Part shown: one piece after another, positions 36,439 to 44,320 of the stretch
Layout: the number at the start of each line of letters is the position of its first letter
How positions within the stretch are numbered: the stretch's first letter is position 1
Source: Nitrospinaceae bacterium
GTDB lineage: Bacteria > Nitrospinota > Nitrospinia > Nitrospinales > VA-1
Assembly: GCA_029261655.1 (NCBI GenBank)
Contig: JAJDAY010000022.1
Coordinates: 163,944 to 227,943, forward strand
Reading direction: 5' to 3'
Length of the DNA stretch: 64,000 nt
Made by a program: the position numbers and the translations under genes
The notes under the pieces: model-generated
Seen by the model: the letters and a program-made list of their open reading frames with translations, nothing else
What the model was told of the DNA's origin: nothing
The model's database searches: none

Positions 36439-36492
36439 GTTTTTGATAAGGGATAAATTTTATTTTCTATAAAAAATATTATTTTGAATTTG

Positions 36493-37440
36493 TTACAATC
36501 CACCTCCCATTCTGAGGGACAAAAATAACCCCAATGCCAAAAGGGCCGTTGTCAATAAAATTTTTTGTGACCTGAAAATATCCTCAGGTTCTATTTCTCG
36601 AAGCGCCTCGCCTATGACGGGTTTTTCTACAATACGGCCCTGATAATATTGCGGGCCTCCCAATTCAATGCCCAGCGAACCTGCGACCACCGCTTCCGGG
36701 ATCCCGGCATTGGGGCTTAAATGGTTTTGCCCCTGTCGCCACATCGTCGTAAACGCTCTCTTGCCGTTCAACCCAAGCAGGGCGGAGGCCAACACCATGA
36801 TTGGCCCAGCCAGTCGGGCAGGCAACCAGTTGACAATATCGTCCAGCCTGGCCGAGGCCCAACCAAAGTGAATATATTCTTCGTTTTTATAACCGAACAT
36901 CGAATCGAGAGTGTTGACACATTTATAAGTGAGCGCCAAAGAAGCCCCACCTAAACATGTATAAAATAAAGGAGCCACCACTCCGTCCACCGTATTTTCA
37001 GAAACCGTTTCGACGGTCGCCCGGGTGATTTGATTTTGATTCAAATGCTGAGTGTCCCGCCCCACAATATTTTTCAAATGGCCTCGGGCCAAAATACAGT
37101 CCCCCTGCTTCAATGCGATCTGAACCGGGCGACTTTCATCGTATAAAGAACGCGTTGCCAATGTTGTATAAATTAATATTGTTTCCAAAGCACAAGCAAT
37201 TTGAGCGCTCACCTGGCGAAATGATTCCAGTAAACTCCAGCTCACCGCATAGGTTCCCGTCACCAAAACTAATACGGCTATCGAACCCGCCTGTTTTTGA
37301 TTTTGGATCTTCCTCCGAGCGATTCTTTCGACCCACTTAGCCGCCTTCCCCATTGCCCGCACTGGATGGGGAGCTCCTTTCGGATCACCCAATATCAAAT
37401 CCAGAAAGAAGGCGATCCCGATCATGACGGTGAGTTCCAT
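36493..37440 (-). CDS. cbiB: Adenosylcobinamide-phosphate synthase
   Basis: A 315-residue membrane enzyme of the CbiB/CobD(Pseudomonas) family, which joins aminopropanol phosphate to adenosylcobyric acid. The N-terminal LILGDPKGAPHPVRAMGK is the diagnostic block. It is followed by GRDTQHLNQNQITRATVETVSENTVD (quoted in part: ATVETVSENTVDGVVAPLFY), NTLDSMFGYKNEEY and NWLPARLAGP. Four to six hydrophobic segments are spread along it, including one at each end. It begins two bases after cobD and is the last gene of operon B. The btuB riboswitch begins just downstream. Confidence 0.95.
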   Translation of the reverse strand: MELTVMIGIAFFLDLILGDPKGAPHPVRAMGKAAKWVERIARRKIQNQKQAGSIAVLVLVTGTYAVSWSLLESFRQVSAQIACALETILIYTTLATRSLYDESRPVQIALKQGDCILARGHLKNIVGRDTQHLNQNQITRATVETVSENTVDGVVAPLFYTCLGGASLALTYKCVNTLDSMFGYKNEEYIHFGWASARLDDIVNWLPARLAGPIMVLASALLGLNGKRAFTTMWRQGQNHLSPNAGIPEAVVAGSLGIELGGPQYYQGRIVEKPVIGEALREIEPEDIFRSQKILLTTALLALGLFLSLRMGGGL

Positions 37441-37442
37441 CC

Positions 37443-38621
37443 TTATTCGTAAGCCCAGGATGAAAAATATTTTTTTATTTTTGAAAGCAATAATTTATTT
37501 TCGTCTTCACCGCGAACACTAATGCGGAAGTAGGTTTCGTTCAGGCCCTCAAAGTTTTTACAGTTTCGCAAAAATATCCCGTCTTGCAAAAAATGAAAAT
37601 AAAACCGCTTCGCAAAAGCCTCCTGCCTCCTTCGCAACCTAAACAGGATAAAATTAGCCTCCGAGGGGTAGACTTTGAGCCAGGGCATTTCCGAAAACTG
37701 TTTTGACAGAAACTCCCTTTGCTCGCGTACCCATGACCGGCTGTTTTTGATAAATTCCTTGTCGCTGAGTGATATCAAGCCGAATTCCTGGGCCAGACCA
37801 TTGACCGACCAGGGCGGACGAAATTTTTCTATGATTGCAATCCTTTTTGGATCCATGATTCCATAACCGAGCCGTATACCTGGCAGTGCGAAAAATTTTG
37901 TCATCGAGCGAATTGAAATCAGATTTAAAAAATTCTCAAATCGATCCACTACTGAAGTCCCTCGGGGGCAAAAGTCGATAAACGTTTCATCAACAATTAA
38001 TAGTTTTTCTTTATCCTCACAATAGTTCGCAAGAACGATTAATTCTTCTTCATCCCATAAGCGACCCGTGGGTGAATTGGGGTGCCCTATCACCACCGCG
38101 CCGATTTTTGGGTTCTTGTTTAATAAGTCGATCAATTGATTCATCGGCGGTTCAAACCCGGCGTCAATATTGTAGGACAAGGTTTGAACAGGAACGTTAA
38201 AAAGCCTGAAGGCTTTCAGGTATTCTGAAAAAATAGGCGTTAGGATCAACACTTCCTCGCCACTCGTCATCAAATGGGGCAACAGGTATATCAACTCCGT
38301 CGCCCCGTTTGCGACCGCAATTCTGGCTGCGTCAGTTCCTGAATAGTCGCTCAAAGCCCGTTTGAGTTCCGAAGATTGCGGATCGGGGTACCTGGAAATG
38401 GTGGTCAGCGATTTCTCAAACACATTAATGATTTTTTTAGAAGGCCCTCGCGGATTGATGCTGGCGCTGAAGTCGACCCAATGATTGGATTTAAAAAATT
38501 GCTTCTCAATTAAATGCGCCTGCCCGCCATGCTCGAAGTCTTCTCGGGGCGATGCGGAAACCATCGAAGGTTTCAACGCCTTGATCGAGATCATATTTTC
38601 TTGTTGCGGACAGTCATTCAT
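37443..38621 (-). CDS. cobD: L-threonine-O-3-phosphate decarboxylase
   Basis: A 392-residue fold-type I PLP enzyme. EHGGQAHLIEKQF and DFSASINPRGPSK near the N-terminus are typical of CobD; histidinol-phosphate aminotransferase is the nearest alternative. VANGATELIYLLPHLM binds PLP phosphate, GHPNSPTGRLWD and VDETFIDFCP contact the cofactor, and SMTKFFALPGIRLGYG holds the Schiff-base lysine. The product, aminopropanol phosphate, is the substrate of CbiB, encoded two bases downstream. Between the bluB-type domain and cbiB the CobD assignment is very likely. The first 25 residues look unconserved, so a later start is possible. Confidence 0.9.
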   Translation of the reverse strand: MNDCPQQENMISIKALKPSMVSASPREDFEHGGQAHLIEKQFFKSNHWVDFSASINPRGPSKKIINVFEKSLTTISRYPDPQSSELKRALSDYSGTDAARIAVANGATELIYLLPHLMTSGEEVLILTPIFSEYLKAFRLFNVPVQTLSYNIDAGFEPPMNQLIDLLNKNPKIGAVVIGHPNSPTGRLWDEEELIVLANYCEDKEKLLIVDETFIDFCPRGTSVVDRFENFLNLISIRSMTKFFALPGIRLGYGIMDPKRIAIIEKFRPPWSVNGLAQEFGLISLSDKEFIKNSRSWVREQREFLSKQFSEMPWLKVYPSEANFILFRLRRRQEAFAKRFYFHFLQDGIFLRNCKNFEGLNETYFRISVRGEDENKLLLSKIKKYFSSWAYE

Positions 38622-38631
38622 AAAATCGCTC

Positions 38632-39867
38632 TTAAAGAAACCCTTTGGAGCTCTGGTTCCATTGATTGTGGTAAATGAGGTTTTCCAGTGAGACCCGTTT
38701 GCCCCAACCCACTTTTTCCAACAAAGGTTGTTTTAAGAAATGATCCGTATAGCCCACGCAAAGGTAAGCGACCGGGACAATTTTCTCCGGGATGCCCAAT
38801 ACAGCTTTCAGTTTTTCCATGGATAAAATACTCACCCAGCCGACACCCAGCCCCTCCGCGCGAGCCGCGAGCCAAAGGTTTTGCACCGCGCAACAGGTGC
38901 TGAAAATATCAGTGTCGGGCACGGTGTTTCTTCCTAATACATGAGGGCCCGATCTCTCACGATCACAGGTTACGCAAATATTGATCGGCGCTTCTAAAAT
39001 CCCTTCCAGTTTGAGAGAAGAGTACAGTTCTTTGCGTTCATCGGAATAATGCCTGGAAGCTTCATCATTCGCTTTAGAAAAGTTTTTAGATATCTTTTTT
39101 TTAATTTCGAGATCATCGATGACAATAAAGTTCCAGGGTTGCATGAATCCCACTGAACCTGCGTTATGCGCGGCATGCAATATTTTTTCTACTGTAAGGA
39201 GAGGGATCGGGTCTGGCTTGAATTGCCGCACATCCCGCCGGCCATAAATGGCATCATAAAGGCCTTCCTTTTTGTCCGATGAAAATTCATGATCGGAAGC
39301 CAAGCTTTGATCCGTCTCACTGCCTGAGCCGGATTTTACTTTTAAGGGAATTCCAGCCACAGTGAGGATGACTTCATCGAACTGCCCTGCAAACCGTTGA
39401 TTGACTTCACCCGCAAGATCACGAAACTCTCTTCCCAATGGGGTTTCTGGTACGATTCCTGCCCCAACCTCATTGGTGATGCAAATCATGGTTCCAGGAA
39501 ATCGGGAACAACTGTCCAGTAATTCATTGACCTCCCGCGTTATTCTTTCTTTGGAGGCGTCCGCCATCAGGAGGTTGCTGATCCAGAGAGTGAGACAATC
39601 CAGGACCAGTACCGATTGCGGATCACTTTCAAGCGTTTCAATAACCGCTTTAAGGTCCAAGGACTCTTCAAACGTGACCCACTCGTCGCCTCGCTCTTCA
39701 CGATGCTTTTCAATTCTTTCCGCCATTTCATCATCGAGAACCTGAGCGGTCGCCAGAAAAAACTTTTTCCCGGCAGAATTTCGGGCCAGCTGTAAAGCAT
39801 GCCTGCTCTTACCGCTTCGACAACCGCCCGTGATCAAAATGGTTTTCTTCATTCCTGCCGTCACCAT
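38632..39867 (-). CDS. cobU-bluB: Fused adenosylcobinamide kinase/guanylyltransferase (CobU) and 5,6-dimethylbenzimidazole synthase (BluB)
   Basis: A 411-residue two-domain protein. Residues 1-175 are CobU: P-loop ILITGGCRSGKSRHAL, then FLATAQVLDDEMAERIEKHR with the guanylylated-histidine region, and ITNEVGAGIVPETPLGR. After a charged linker (about 178-200), residues 201-405 are BluB of the nitroreductase fold: YDAIYGRRDVRQFKPDPIP, NAGSVGFMQPWNFIVIDD and GLGVGWVSILSMEKLKAVLG. CobU activates cobinamide with GTP; BluB splits reduced FMN with oxygen to make the lower ligand. The start overlaps the cobS stop as TAATG; a second ATG at residue 6 is possible. The fusion joins two converging branches. 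Confidence 0.93.
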   Translation of the reverse strand: MVTAGMKKTILITGGCRSGKSRHALQLARNSAGKKFFLATAQVLDDEMAERIEKHREERGDEWVTFEESLDLKAVIETLESDPQSVLVLDCLTLWISNLLMADASKERITREVNELLDSCSRFPGTMICITNEVGAGIVPETPLGREFRDLAGEVNQRFAGQFDEVILTVAGIPLKVKSGSGSETDQSLASDHEFSSDKKEGLYDAIYGRRDVRQFKPDPIPLLTVEKILHAAHNAGSVGFMQPWNFIVIDDLEIKKKISKNFSKANDEASRHYSDERKELYSSLKLEGILEAPINICVTCDRERSGPHVLGRNTVPDTDIFSTCCAVQNLWLAARAEGLGVGWVSILSMEKLKAVLGIPEKIVPVAYLCVGYTDHFLKQPLLEKVGWGKRVSLENLIYHNQWNQSSKGFL

Positions 39868-40622
39868 TAAAAGGATGCGCTTTCTATCAATTGAAAAAAA
39901 TGACTCTCTACAGCACCTGTGGTCAATAGAAGTGCCTCAACGATTTCCGTCATGGCTCCAAAGGTATCGCCCGTCATGCCACCGATCCTGTATTGAAAAT
40001 AAATCAACAAAACCGCAGTCGATACGGCGAAAACAATGAGCGCCAGGATTCCGGTTCGGAATTGAAAAAAAAATGGCAGTGATAAAGGAATCAGACAGAT
40101 CAGGAGCATTCGATAATTACCCTTCTGGTACAACGACGAACCCACTCCCGCCCCCCCTCTGGCATCTTTCATGACAACCAGACCGATGACCTGAGAGGTT
40201 CTTGCCAATGCCGGGGCCAGTAACAGCCACAGCCAGATGTTAGATTCTCCGATCCCCTCGATTCCTCCTATTTTTACCAATATACAAAATATCACCGCAG
40301 CCGCCCCCATCACCCCGACCCGCGGGTCTTTCATGATTTCGAGCACCCGCTCCCGCGGGCGGTGCGAAAATAAACCGTCGGCGCTGTCCGCCAATCCATC
40401 GAGATGAAGCGCCCCCGTCACCACCGCAAGAAATAAAATGTCCACCGTGCAACGGAGAAAAGCAGGAAAAAACAACCCGCCGATCCAGTCCACAGCAACC
40501 AGTAAACCGCCAATCAGCAAACCCACAAAAGGGAAATGCCCCACTATTCGGCTTTCGAGCGGGCGGTCATTTTTTCCTGGTAAAATCGATAAAAATGACA
40601 GCGCTGACAGGAAGGAGTTCAT
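39867..40622 (-). CDS. cobS: Adenosylcobinamide-GDP ribazoletransferase (cobalamin synthase)
   Basis: A 251-residue polytopic enzyme that joins adenosylcobinamide-GDP to alpha-ribazole (phosphate). The family blocks are visible: ALSFLSILPGKN at the start, ALHLDGLADSADGLFSHRPRERVLEIMKDP near 93-120 (the acidic DGLADSADG metal site and RERVLEIMKDPRVG), then RTSQVIGLV and GMTGDTFGAMTEIVEALLL near the end. AGGAGGG is correctly placed before the ATG. It leads operon B, 170 bases downstream of a cobalamin riboswitch, with an attenuator between them. Confidence 0.95.
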   Translation of the reverse strand: MNSFLSALSFLSILPGKNDRPLESRIVGHFPFVGLLIGGLLVAVDWIGGLFFPAFLRCTVDILFLAVVTGALHLDGLADSADGLFSHRPRERVLEIMKDPRVGVMGAAAVIFCILVKIGGIEGIGESNIWLWLLLAPALARTSQVIGLVVMKDARGGAGVGSSLYQKGNYRMLLICLIPLSLPFFFQFRTGILALIVFAVSTAVLLIYFQYRIGGMTGDTFGAMTEIVEALLLTTGAVESHFFQLIESASF

Positions 40623-40710
40623 TCACCCTCCTGAGGAGGAATAAATGTTTGGAATGAAAAATTTATCAGGTCATTCACCGGAAATCCTTGACTCCAGTGA
40701 GAAGTTGGGC

Positions 40711-40743
40711 AAAAAAAATCCCCAGCCTAAAAAAGGCAAGGGA
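40711..40743 (-). terminator. Riboswitch-linked intrinsic terminator (attenuator) before cobS
   Basis: On the minus strand TCCCTTGCCT pairs with AGGCTGGGGA around a TTTT loop: ten positions with one T-T mismatch and one wobble pair. Eight Ts follow at 40718-40711. It lies about 48 bases after the riboswitch closing stem and 88 bases before the cobS start, the expected place for a terminator that reads out ligand binding. The antiterminator partner was not worked out. Confidence 0.7.
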
Positions 40744-40790
40744 AATAAAAAAGCCCTCAACCTCTCAGTCCACGAAGAGTTTGAAAATTA

Positions 40791-40938
40791 TTTGTCTGGC
40801 AAGGTCTTCTGGCTCCCGGAACAACCTACTCCCCCCACCTTCCCGTTCGATTGCGAACAGTGGCATCAGAGGGTTTCGTTCCCGGTTACAGCGGCGGGTC
40901 CGCGACGGATTTGCACCGTCTTCCCTTTTCCAAACAAT
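40791..40938 (-). ncRNA. Cobalamin riboswitch upstream of cobS
   Basis: On the minus strand TTGTTTGG pairs with CCAGACAA as an eight-base P1 stem. In order inside are GGTGCAAATCCGTCGCGGAC, CCGCCGCTGTAA, GCCACT, GGGAAGGTGG, GAGTAGG and the B12 box GAGCCAGAAGACCTTGCC. All core elements of the cobalamin class are present. It should control cobS, cobU-bluB, cobD and cbiB. A plus-strand open frame across this region is only its antisense. Confidence 0.95.
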
Positions 40939-40960
40939 CAAGTATTAAACTATGAACTTA

Positions 40961-40988
40961 CAAATATCAGAAAACAGGATTTTGTCAA
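40961..40988 (-). promoter_or_regulatory. Sigma-70-like promoter of the cobS riboswitch operon
   Basis: On the minus strand a perfect -35 TTGACA (40988-40983) is followed after 16 bases by TATTTG (40966-40961), preceded by TGA as an extended -10. Transcription would start near 40954, about 16 bases before the riboswitch P1 stem, which fits well. The 457-base gap from 40623 to 41079 is therefore mostly the leader RNA of operon B. Confidence 0.55.
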
Positions 40989-41079
40989 ATGAAATCAAAC
41001 AATCCATCACATGCAAATAAAAATAATTTTCGATTGATGCTAGAATAAACTTACTTCTTAAAATAATTTCTTCTTTGAA

Positions 41080-42111
41080 ATGAACCGGTTGTTGATAACA
41101 ATAGCGATACTTGTATTTCTTGTTCCGTCCATGGTTTTTGCAAGTGAACATCTGCAAAACACAAAAACTCTGGACGCAAGCCAGTTCATCAACCTGCAGT
41201 TTGAAAACGACCTGTTTGGAAGCGGAGAGGACAGTCATTTCACTCATGGAACCCGGATATCCTACCTGACAAGCGAAAAGCCCACCGGTTTTGAACGTAA
41301 ACTGAAATCCACCATCCTCGCGGCGATTCCAGATTTTTTCATTCCTAAAACGCGGCGCATCGGTCTGATTTTTGGACAAAATATTTTCACTCCTGAAGAT
41401 ATTTCCAGAAGCGATTTGATTCTGGATGACCGGCCTTACGCGGGATGGCTTTATCTGGGAGCGGGGTTTGTCACTGAAGGCGGAGGGAAACGAAAATTCA
41501 TGGAGAACCTGGAGATCAACCTGGGAGTGGTGGGCCCCGCGGCACTGGGTGAGCAAGTACAATCTGGATGGCATGATTTTATCAATGTCAAAGAGCCCCA
41601 GGGATGGGACAACCAATTGCACAACGAACCGGGGTTCATTCTTTTTTATGAACGCAAATTGCCCTTCAGACCGACCTGGGAGAACCTGGACGAGATCCTC
41701 GATTTAACACCAAGCGCGGGGTTCGCCTTGGGAAACGTCTTCACCTATTTTGCCGCCGGCCTGACCCTGCGTTTGGGATACAATATCCCCAACGATTATG
41801 GTCCCCCCCGCATCCGTCCGGGGTTGGCGGGCTCCGGGTTTTTCACCCCCAAAAACCGTTTCACCTGGTATCTGTTTGCGGGTGTTGAAGGCCGGGCTGT
41901 GGGGAGGAACATTTTTCTGGACGGCAACACATTTCAAGACAGCCACAGTGTGGATAAGAATACCCTTGTGGGAGATTTACAGGTGGGAATCGTCGTGACT
42001 CTTTTCCGGAATTTCCGCCTGGGATTCACCAATGTATTTCGCACCAAAGAGTTCGAGGGTCAATCAGAGCCGGATGAATTCGGTTCCATCAATCTTTCCT
42101 ATCGCTGGTGA
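41080..42111 (+). CDS. LpxR-type outer-membrane lipid A deacylase family protein (DUF2219)
   Basis: A 343-residue protein with a signal peptide (about 1-22, ending VFA). The mature N-terminus FINLQFENDLFGSGEDSHFTHG carries the Asn-Asp and SHFTxG pattern of LpxR (quoted pieces: FENDLFGSGEDSHFTHG). DRPYAGWLYLGAG near 117 and the NEPGFILFYERKL block are further family signatures. Alternating beta strands end in SINLSYRW, typical of an outer-membrane barrel. LpxR removes the 3'-acyloxyacyl chain of lipid A in Salmonella; many DUF2219 members are uncharacterised, so the activity is inferred. It is divergent from the cobS operon. Confidence 0.82.
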   Translation: MNRLLITIAILVFLVPSMVFASEHLQNTKTLDASQFINLQFENDLFGSGEDSHFTHGTRISYLTSEKPTGFERKLKSTILAAIPDFFIPKTRRIGLIFGQNIFTPEDISRSDLILDDRPYAGWLYLGAGFVTEGGGKRKFMENLEINLGVVGPAALGEQVQSGWHDFINVKEPQGWDNQLHNEPGFILFYERKLPFRPTWENLDEILDLTPSAGFALGNVFTYFAAGLTLRLGYNIPNDYGPPRIRPGLAGSGFFTPKNRFTWYLFAGVEGRAVGRNIFLDGNTFQDSHSVDKNTLVGDLQVGIVVTLFRNFRLGFTNVFRTKEFEGQSEPDEFGSINLSYRW

Positions 42112-42226
42112 ATAAGTTTCCCATCCCAACACCGAAAACCCTGTTAACCCTTTTAATATCAGCTATATTAGAGTCATCCCGGGTACGGATAATGAGGTCT
42201 TTGGAACCCAGGCATCCCATACAGCG

Positions 42227-42243
42227 GTCGCCACGCAGGCGAC
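42227..42243. other. Perfect stem-loop in an intergenic gap
   Basis: GTCGCC (42227-42232) and GGCGAC (42238-42243) form a six-base stem with loop ACGCA. On the plus strand it is followed by seven As, so it is not a plus-strand terminator. On the minus strand the matching T-run precedes the hairpin. It may be a processing or pausing element, or chance. The rest of the 234-base gap from 42112 to 42345 shows nothing I can support. Confidence 0.25.
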
Positions 42244-42345
42244 AAAAAAATTTTCATTCCTGTGGCCGCCAGAATGATGTAAATTGTTGGATCCACTTAG
42301 CTCAATAATATTTTAGCTTAATAATATTTTCCTGGAGTCGGCAAT

Positions 42346-42762
42346 ATGTCCTCAGAAATAGGAAGGCGATTTTCCTTGGACAAAGTCAATATCGACCCGC
42401 GATTAAAAAACCGGATCATGTCCGCCGATGGGGACGATGAACTGGGTTCCTGGGATGGACAAAACATAGAGGATCTGGTCAAGGAACTGGATCGTATCGA
42501 AGAAAGACAAGATCCTAATTATGCGGGATTGCCACATGGCGATAATATCCCTGAAGATCTACGTTCCGAAGTTGCAAAGGACCTGCCAATTTGGGCTTGC
42601 GATGTGTCGGGCAATTGCCTGGTCGGAAATCAAGCGGATAAAGTCCGAACAGTGGACCAAATCCGTCAAAGGTATGAGAAGAAACATGGCGGTGTCGAAA
42701 AATTCAAAGAAAAATTAAGGCTGGAAAGAGAAAAATTTATCCAGAGCCTCGAAGGAAAATGA
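42346..42762 (+). CDS. Small hydrophilic protein of unknown function
   Basis: A 138-residue charged protein with no signal or membrane segment. The N-terminal half is acidic (SADGDDELGSWDGQNIEDLV); the middle contains DLPIWACDVSGNCLVG with two cysteines seven residues apart; the C-terminal 35 residues are rich in lysine and glutamate and probably helical (YEKKHGGVEKFKEKLRLERE). I do not recognise the family. A TGGAG Shine-Dalgarno element precedes the ATG. It ends 19 bases before tRNA-Val and may be cotranscribed with it. It is probably real from its codon pattern and position, but no role can be given. Confidence 0.6.
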   Translation: MSSEIGRRFSLDKVNIDPRLKNRIMSADGDDELGSWDGQNIEDLVKELDRIEERQDPNYAGLPHGDNIPEDLRSEVAKDLPIWACDVSGNCLVGNQADKVRTVDQIRQRYEKKHGGVEKFKEKLRLEREKFIQSLEGK

Positions 42763-42781
42763 GGTGTTCCGTTTTTATTGT

Positions 42782-42853
42782 GGGCGCGTAACTCAGCGGT
42801 AGAGTGCTGTCTTCACATGGCAGAAGTCACAGGTTCGAACCCTGTCGCGCCCA
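42782..42853 (+). tRNA. tRNA-Val (anticodon CAC)
   Basis: The acceptor stem GGGCGCG pairs with CGCGCCC (42846-42852), with discriminator A at 42853 and no encoded CCA. The D-arm AGCGGTAGAG, the anticodon stem CTGTC/GGCAG with loop TTCACAT (CAC reads GUG, valine) and the T-arm ACAGG-TTCGAAC-CCTGT are all intact. The length is 72 bases. I see no integrase or repeated tRNA end next to it, so there is no sign that it is an attachment site. Confidence 0.96.
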
Positions 42854-42865
42854 TTCCTTCTAAGA

Positions 42866-42906
42866 AAGCAGGCTTGCTCACGATAGGCAACGACGCTTGT
42901 TTTTTT
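42866..42906 (+). terminator. Possible weak terminator after tRNA-Val
   Basis: AAGC (42866-42869) pairs with GCTT (42895-42898) and TTGC with GCAA inside it, with an unpaired four-base internal loop, and GTTTTTTT follows. The stem is weak, but the placement 13 bases after the tRNA and the T-run make a terminator plausible. Confidence 0.33.
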
Positions 42907-43037
42907 AACTTTTCAATCTGAATCAATGGTTCCGCCAGGCCCTTCACACCGCTCCTCAGTCCTCAATCGCTAGAACTTTTAAATTCTCCACCCAAAAAAA
43001 TTTTATTAGACAAACCTTGAACGCATGCAAGCGGTTA

Positions 43038-43394
43038 TCATAGTTGCAAAAGCACCAGCACAGGAAGCAGGGTCAGACCCACAATCGATATCAAGGCATG
43101 CAAAAGAACATCCCATCGTTTGCTGAGGGGAATGACTATGATAAAATAAAGAAAAATCAGGATTTCCCAAAGGGTGAGCCCGGAGTGAAGACGCTGAATG
43201 ACCAAGAACCCCAGGAAACAGGCCACGACAGCGATATATCCCGCAAGGTGGGTTCTCAACAGGGGCTTTGTCCGTTTGAAAAAACCCATGTAAAAGCCGA
43301 GAAAAATATTAACGATATGGAAACCAATGGCCGCGCCCACCCAGGGCAAGGCTGGCGAAGAAGTGATTTTTGATATAAGGGCGGAGTCCAACAT
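43038..43394 (-). CDS. Small four-helix integral membrane protein, unknown
   Basis: A 118-residue protein with four hydrophobic segments (about 16-36, 47-66, 76-92 and 97-116) joined by short basic loops such as FFKRTKPLLRTH. The N-terminus starts MLDSALISKITSS. I do not recognise a family. It lies alone on the minus strand between tRNA-Val and the divergent SDR gene, 45 bases from the SDR start. The pattern of hydrophobic segments supports a real gene, and an overlapping plus-strand frame looks like its shadow. Confidence 0.55.
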   Translation of the reverse strand: MLDSALISKITSSPALPWVGAAIGFHIVNIFLGFYMGFFKRTKPLLRTHLAGYIAVVACFLGFLVIQRLHSGLTLWEILIFLYFIIVIPLSKRWDVLLHALISIVGLTLLPVLVLLQL

Positions 43395-43439
43395 AGGAAT
43401 TCAACAAACCTGAAGGCGACAAAAAAACGGAATTGTAAC

Positions 43440-44237
43440 ATGGATCTAAATCTACAGGGCCGGAAAGTCCTTATCACCGGAGCGGGCGACGGGATCGGCC
43501 GCGCCCTTGCTCTGGAGTTCGCCGAAATGGGCGCTCAAGTTTCGGGATGCGCCCGAAGCCAGGACCGTTTGACAAGTCTTTCCAAAGAAATCAAAGGCAA
43601 GGGGCATTTGTTTTGTCCCACCGACTTGACCCAAATGGAGGAGATCCAAACATTGCATGGCAACGTCATGGAAGCTTTTGGTGGATTGGATGTGCTGATA
43701 AACAACGCGGGGTCGATATTAAAGTTGGGCGATTTTTTTTCTGTCACTGACCGGGACTGGCAGGATTCTTTCAATATTAATTTGATGCCGGTGGTCCGGC
43801 TGTCCAGGCTTTTTATTCCGGCACTCAAGCTTTCGAAAGCGCCCCGAATCATCAATATTTCTTCCATTGCCGGGTCCCGCCCGGGCGACTTGTTTCCCCA
43901 TTACAGTGCGATGAAAGCCGCCCTTTCAAACTTTACGGCGTCCCTCGCCCAAACCCTGGCGGGAGAGAAAATTCTTGTCAACTCGGTGTCTCCAGGACCC
44001 GTGTGGACCCGCTCCTGGCAACAGGAAGTGGACCTTGCCAGCGAAAATTCAGATAAAAACTTAAGTGATCTCAAAGAAGAGATAAAAGCTCAAACCGCAC
44101 AGGGTGTCCCGCTCAAACGCATGGGCTTGCCGGAAGATATTTCGGGGATCGTTCTTTTTCTGGCGTCGGACCGATCGAGTTGGATCACCGGCTCTAATTT
44201 TACCATCGACGGAGGAGTGACCAGGAACCCGTATTAG
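43440..44237 (+). CDS. Short-chain dehydrogenase/reductase (classical SDR)
   Basis: A 265-residue classical SDR. The NAD(P)-binding loop is GAGDGIGRALALEFAE (TGxxxGIG type) near residue 14; NNAG near 91, the catalytic serine in INISSIAGS near 140, and the catalytic YSAMK near 155 are all present. SPGPVWT and the end GSNFTIDGGV are typical of FabG-like proteins. The substrate is unknown; sugar, polyol and fatty-acyl reductions are all possible. It reads toward the minus-strand epimerase, with an 83-base gap that shows no clear terminator. Confidence 0.88.
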   Translation: MDLNLQGRKVLITGAGDGIGRALALEFAEMGAQVSGCARSQDRLTSLSKEIKGKGHLFCPTDLTQMEEIQTLHGNVMEAFGGLDVLINNAGSILKLGDFFSVTDRDWQDSFNINLMPVVRLSRLFIPALKLSKAPRIINISSIAGSRPGDLFPHYSAMKAALSNFTASLAQTLAGEKILVNSVSPGPVWTRSWQQEVDLASENSDKNLSDLKEEIKAQTAQGVPLKRMGLPEDISGIVLFLASDRSSWITGSNFTIDGGVTRNPY

Positions 44238-44320
44238 AAAAACAGGTTGCATATCAACCGGCCCGGGAAAACAAATGGAGGACCCACCCGACTCCTGGCG
44301 TGTTGCTTCAATGCCAGGAC

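Noticed and set aside
42108..42308. 66-codon plus-strand frame after the LpxR-like gene
   Set aside because: No ribosome-binding site, sequence looks like noise, and it contains a perfect stem-loop.
42782..43037. tRNA-Val as a mobile-element attachment site
   Set aside because: No integrase, no duplicated tRNA 3' end and no compositional break next to it were seen.
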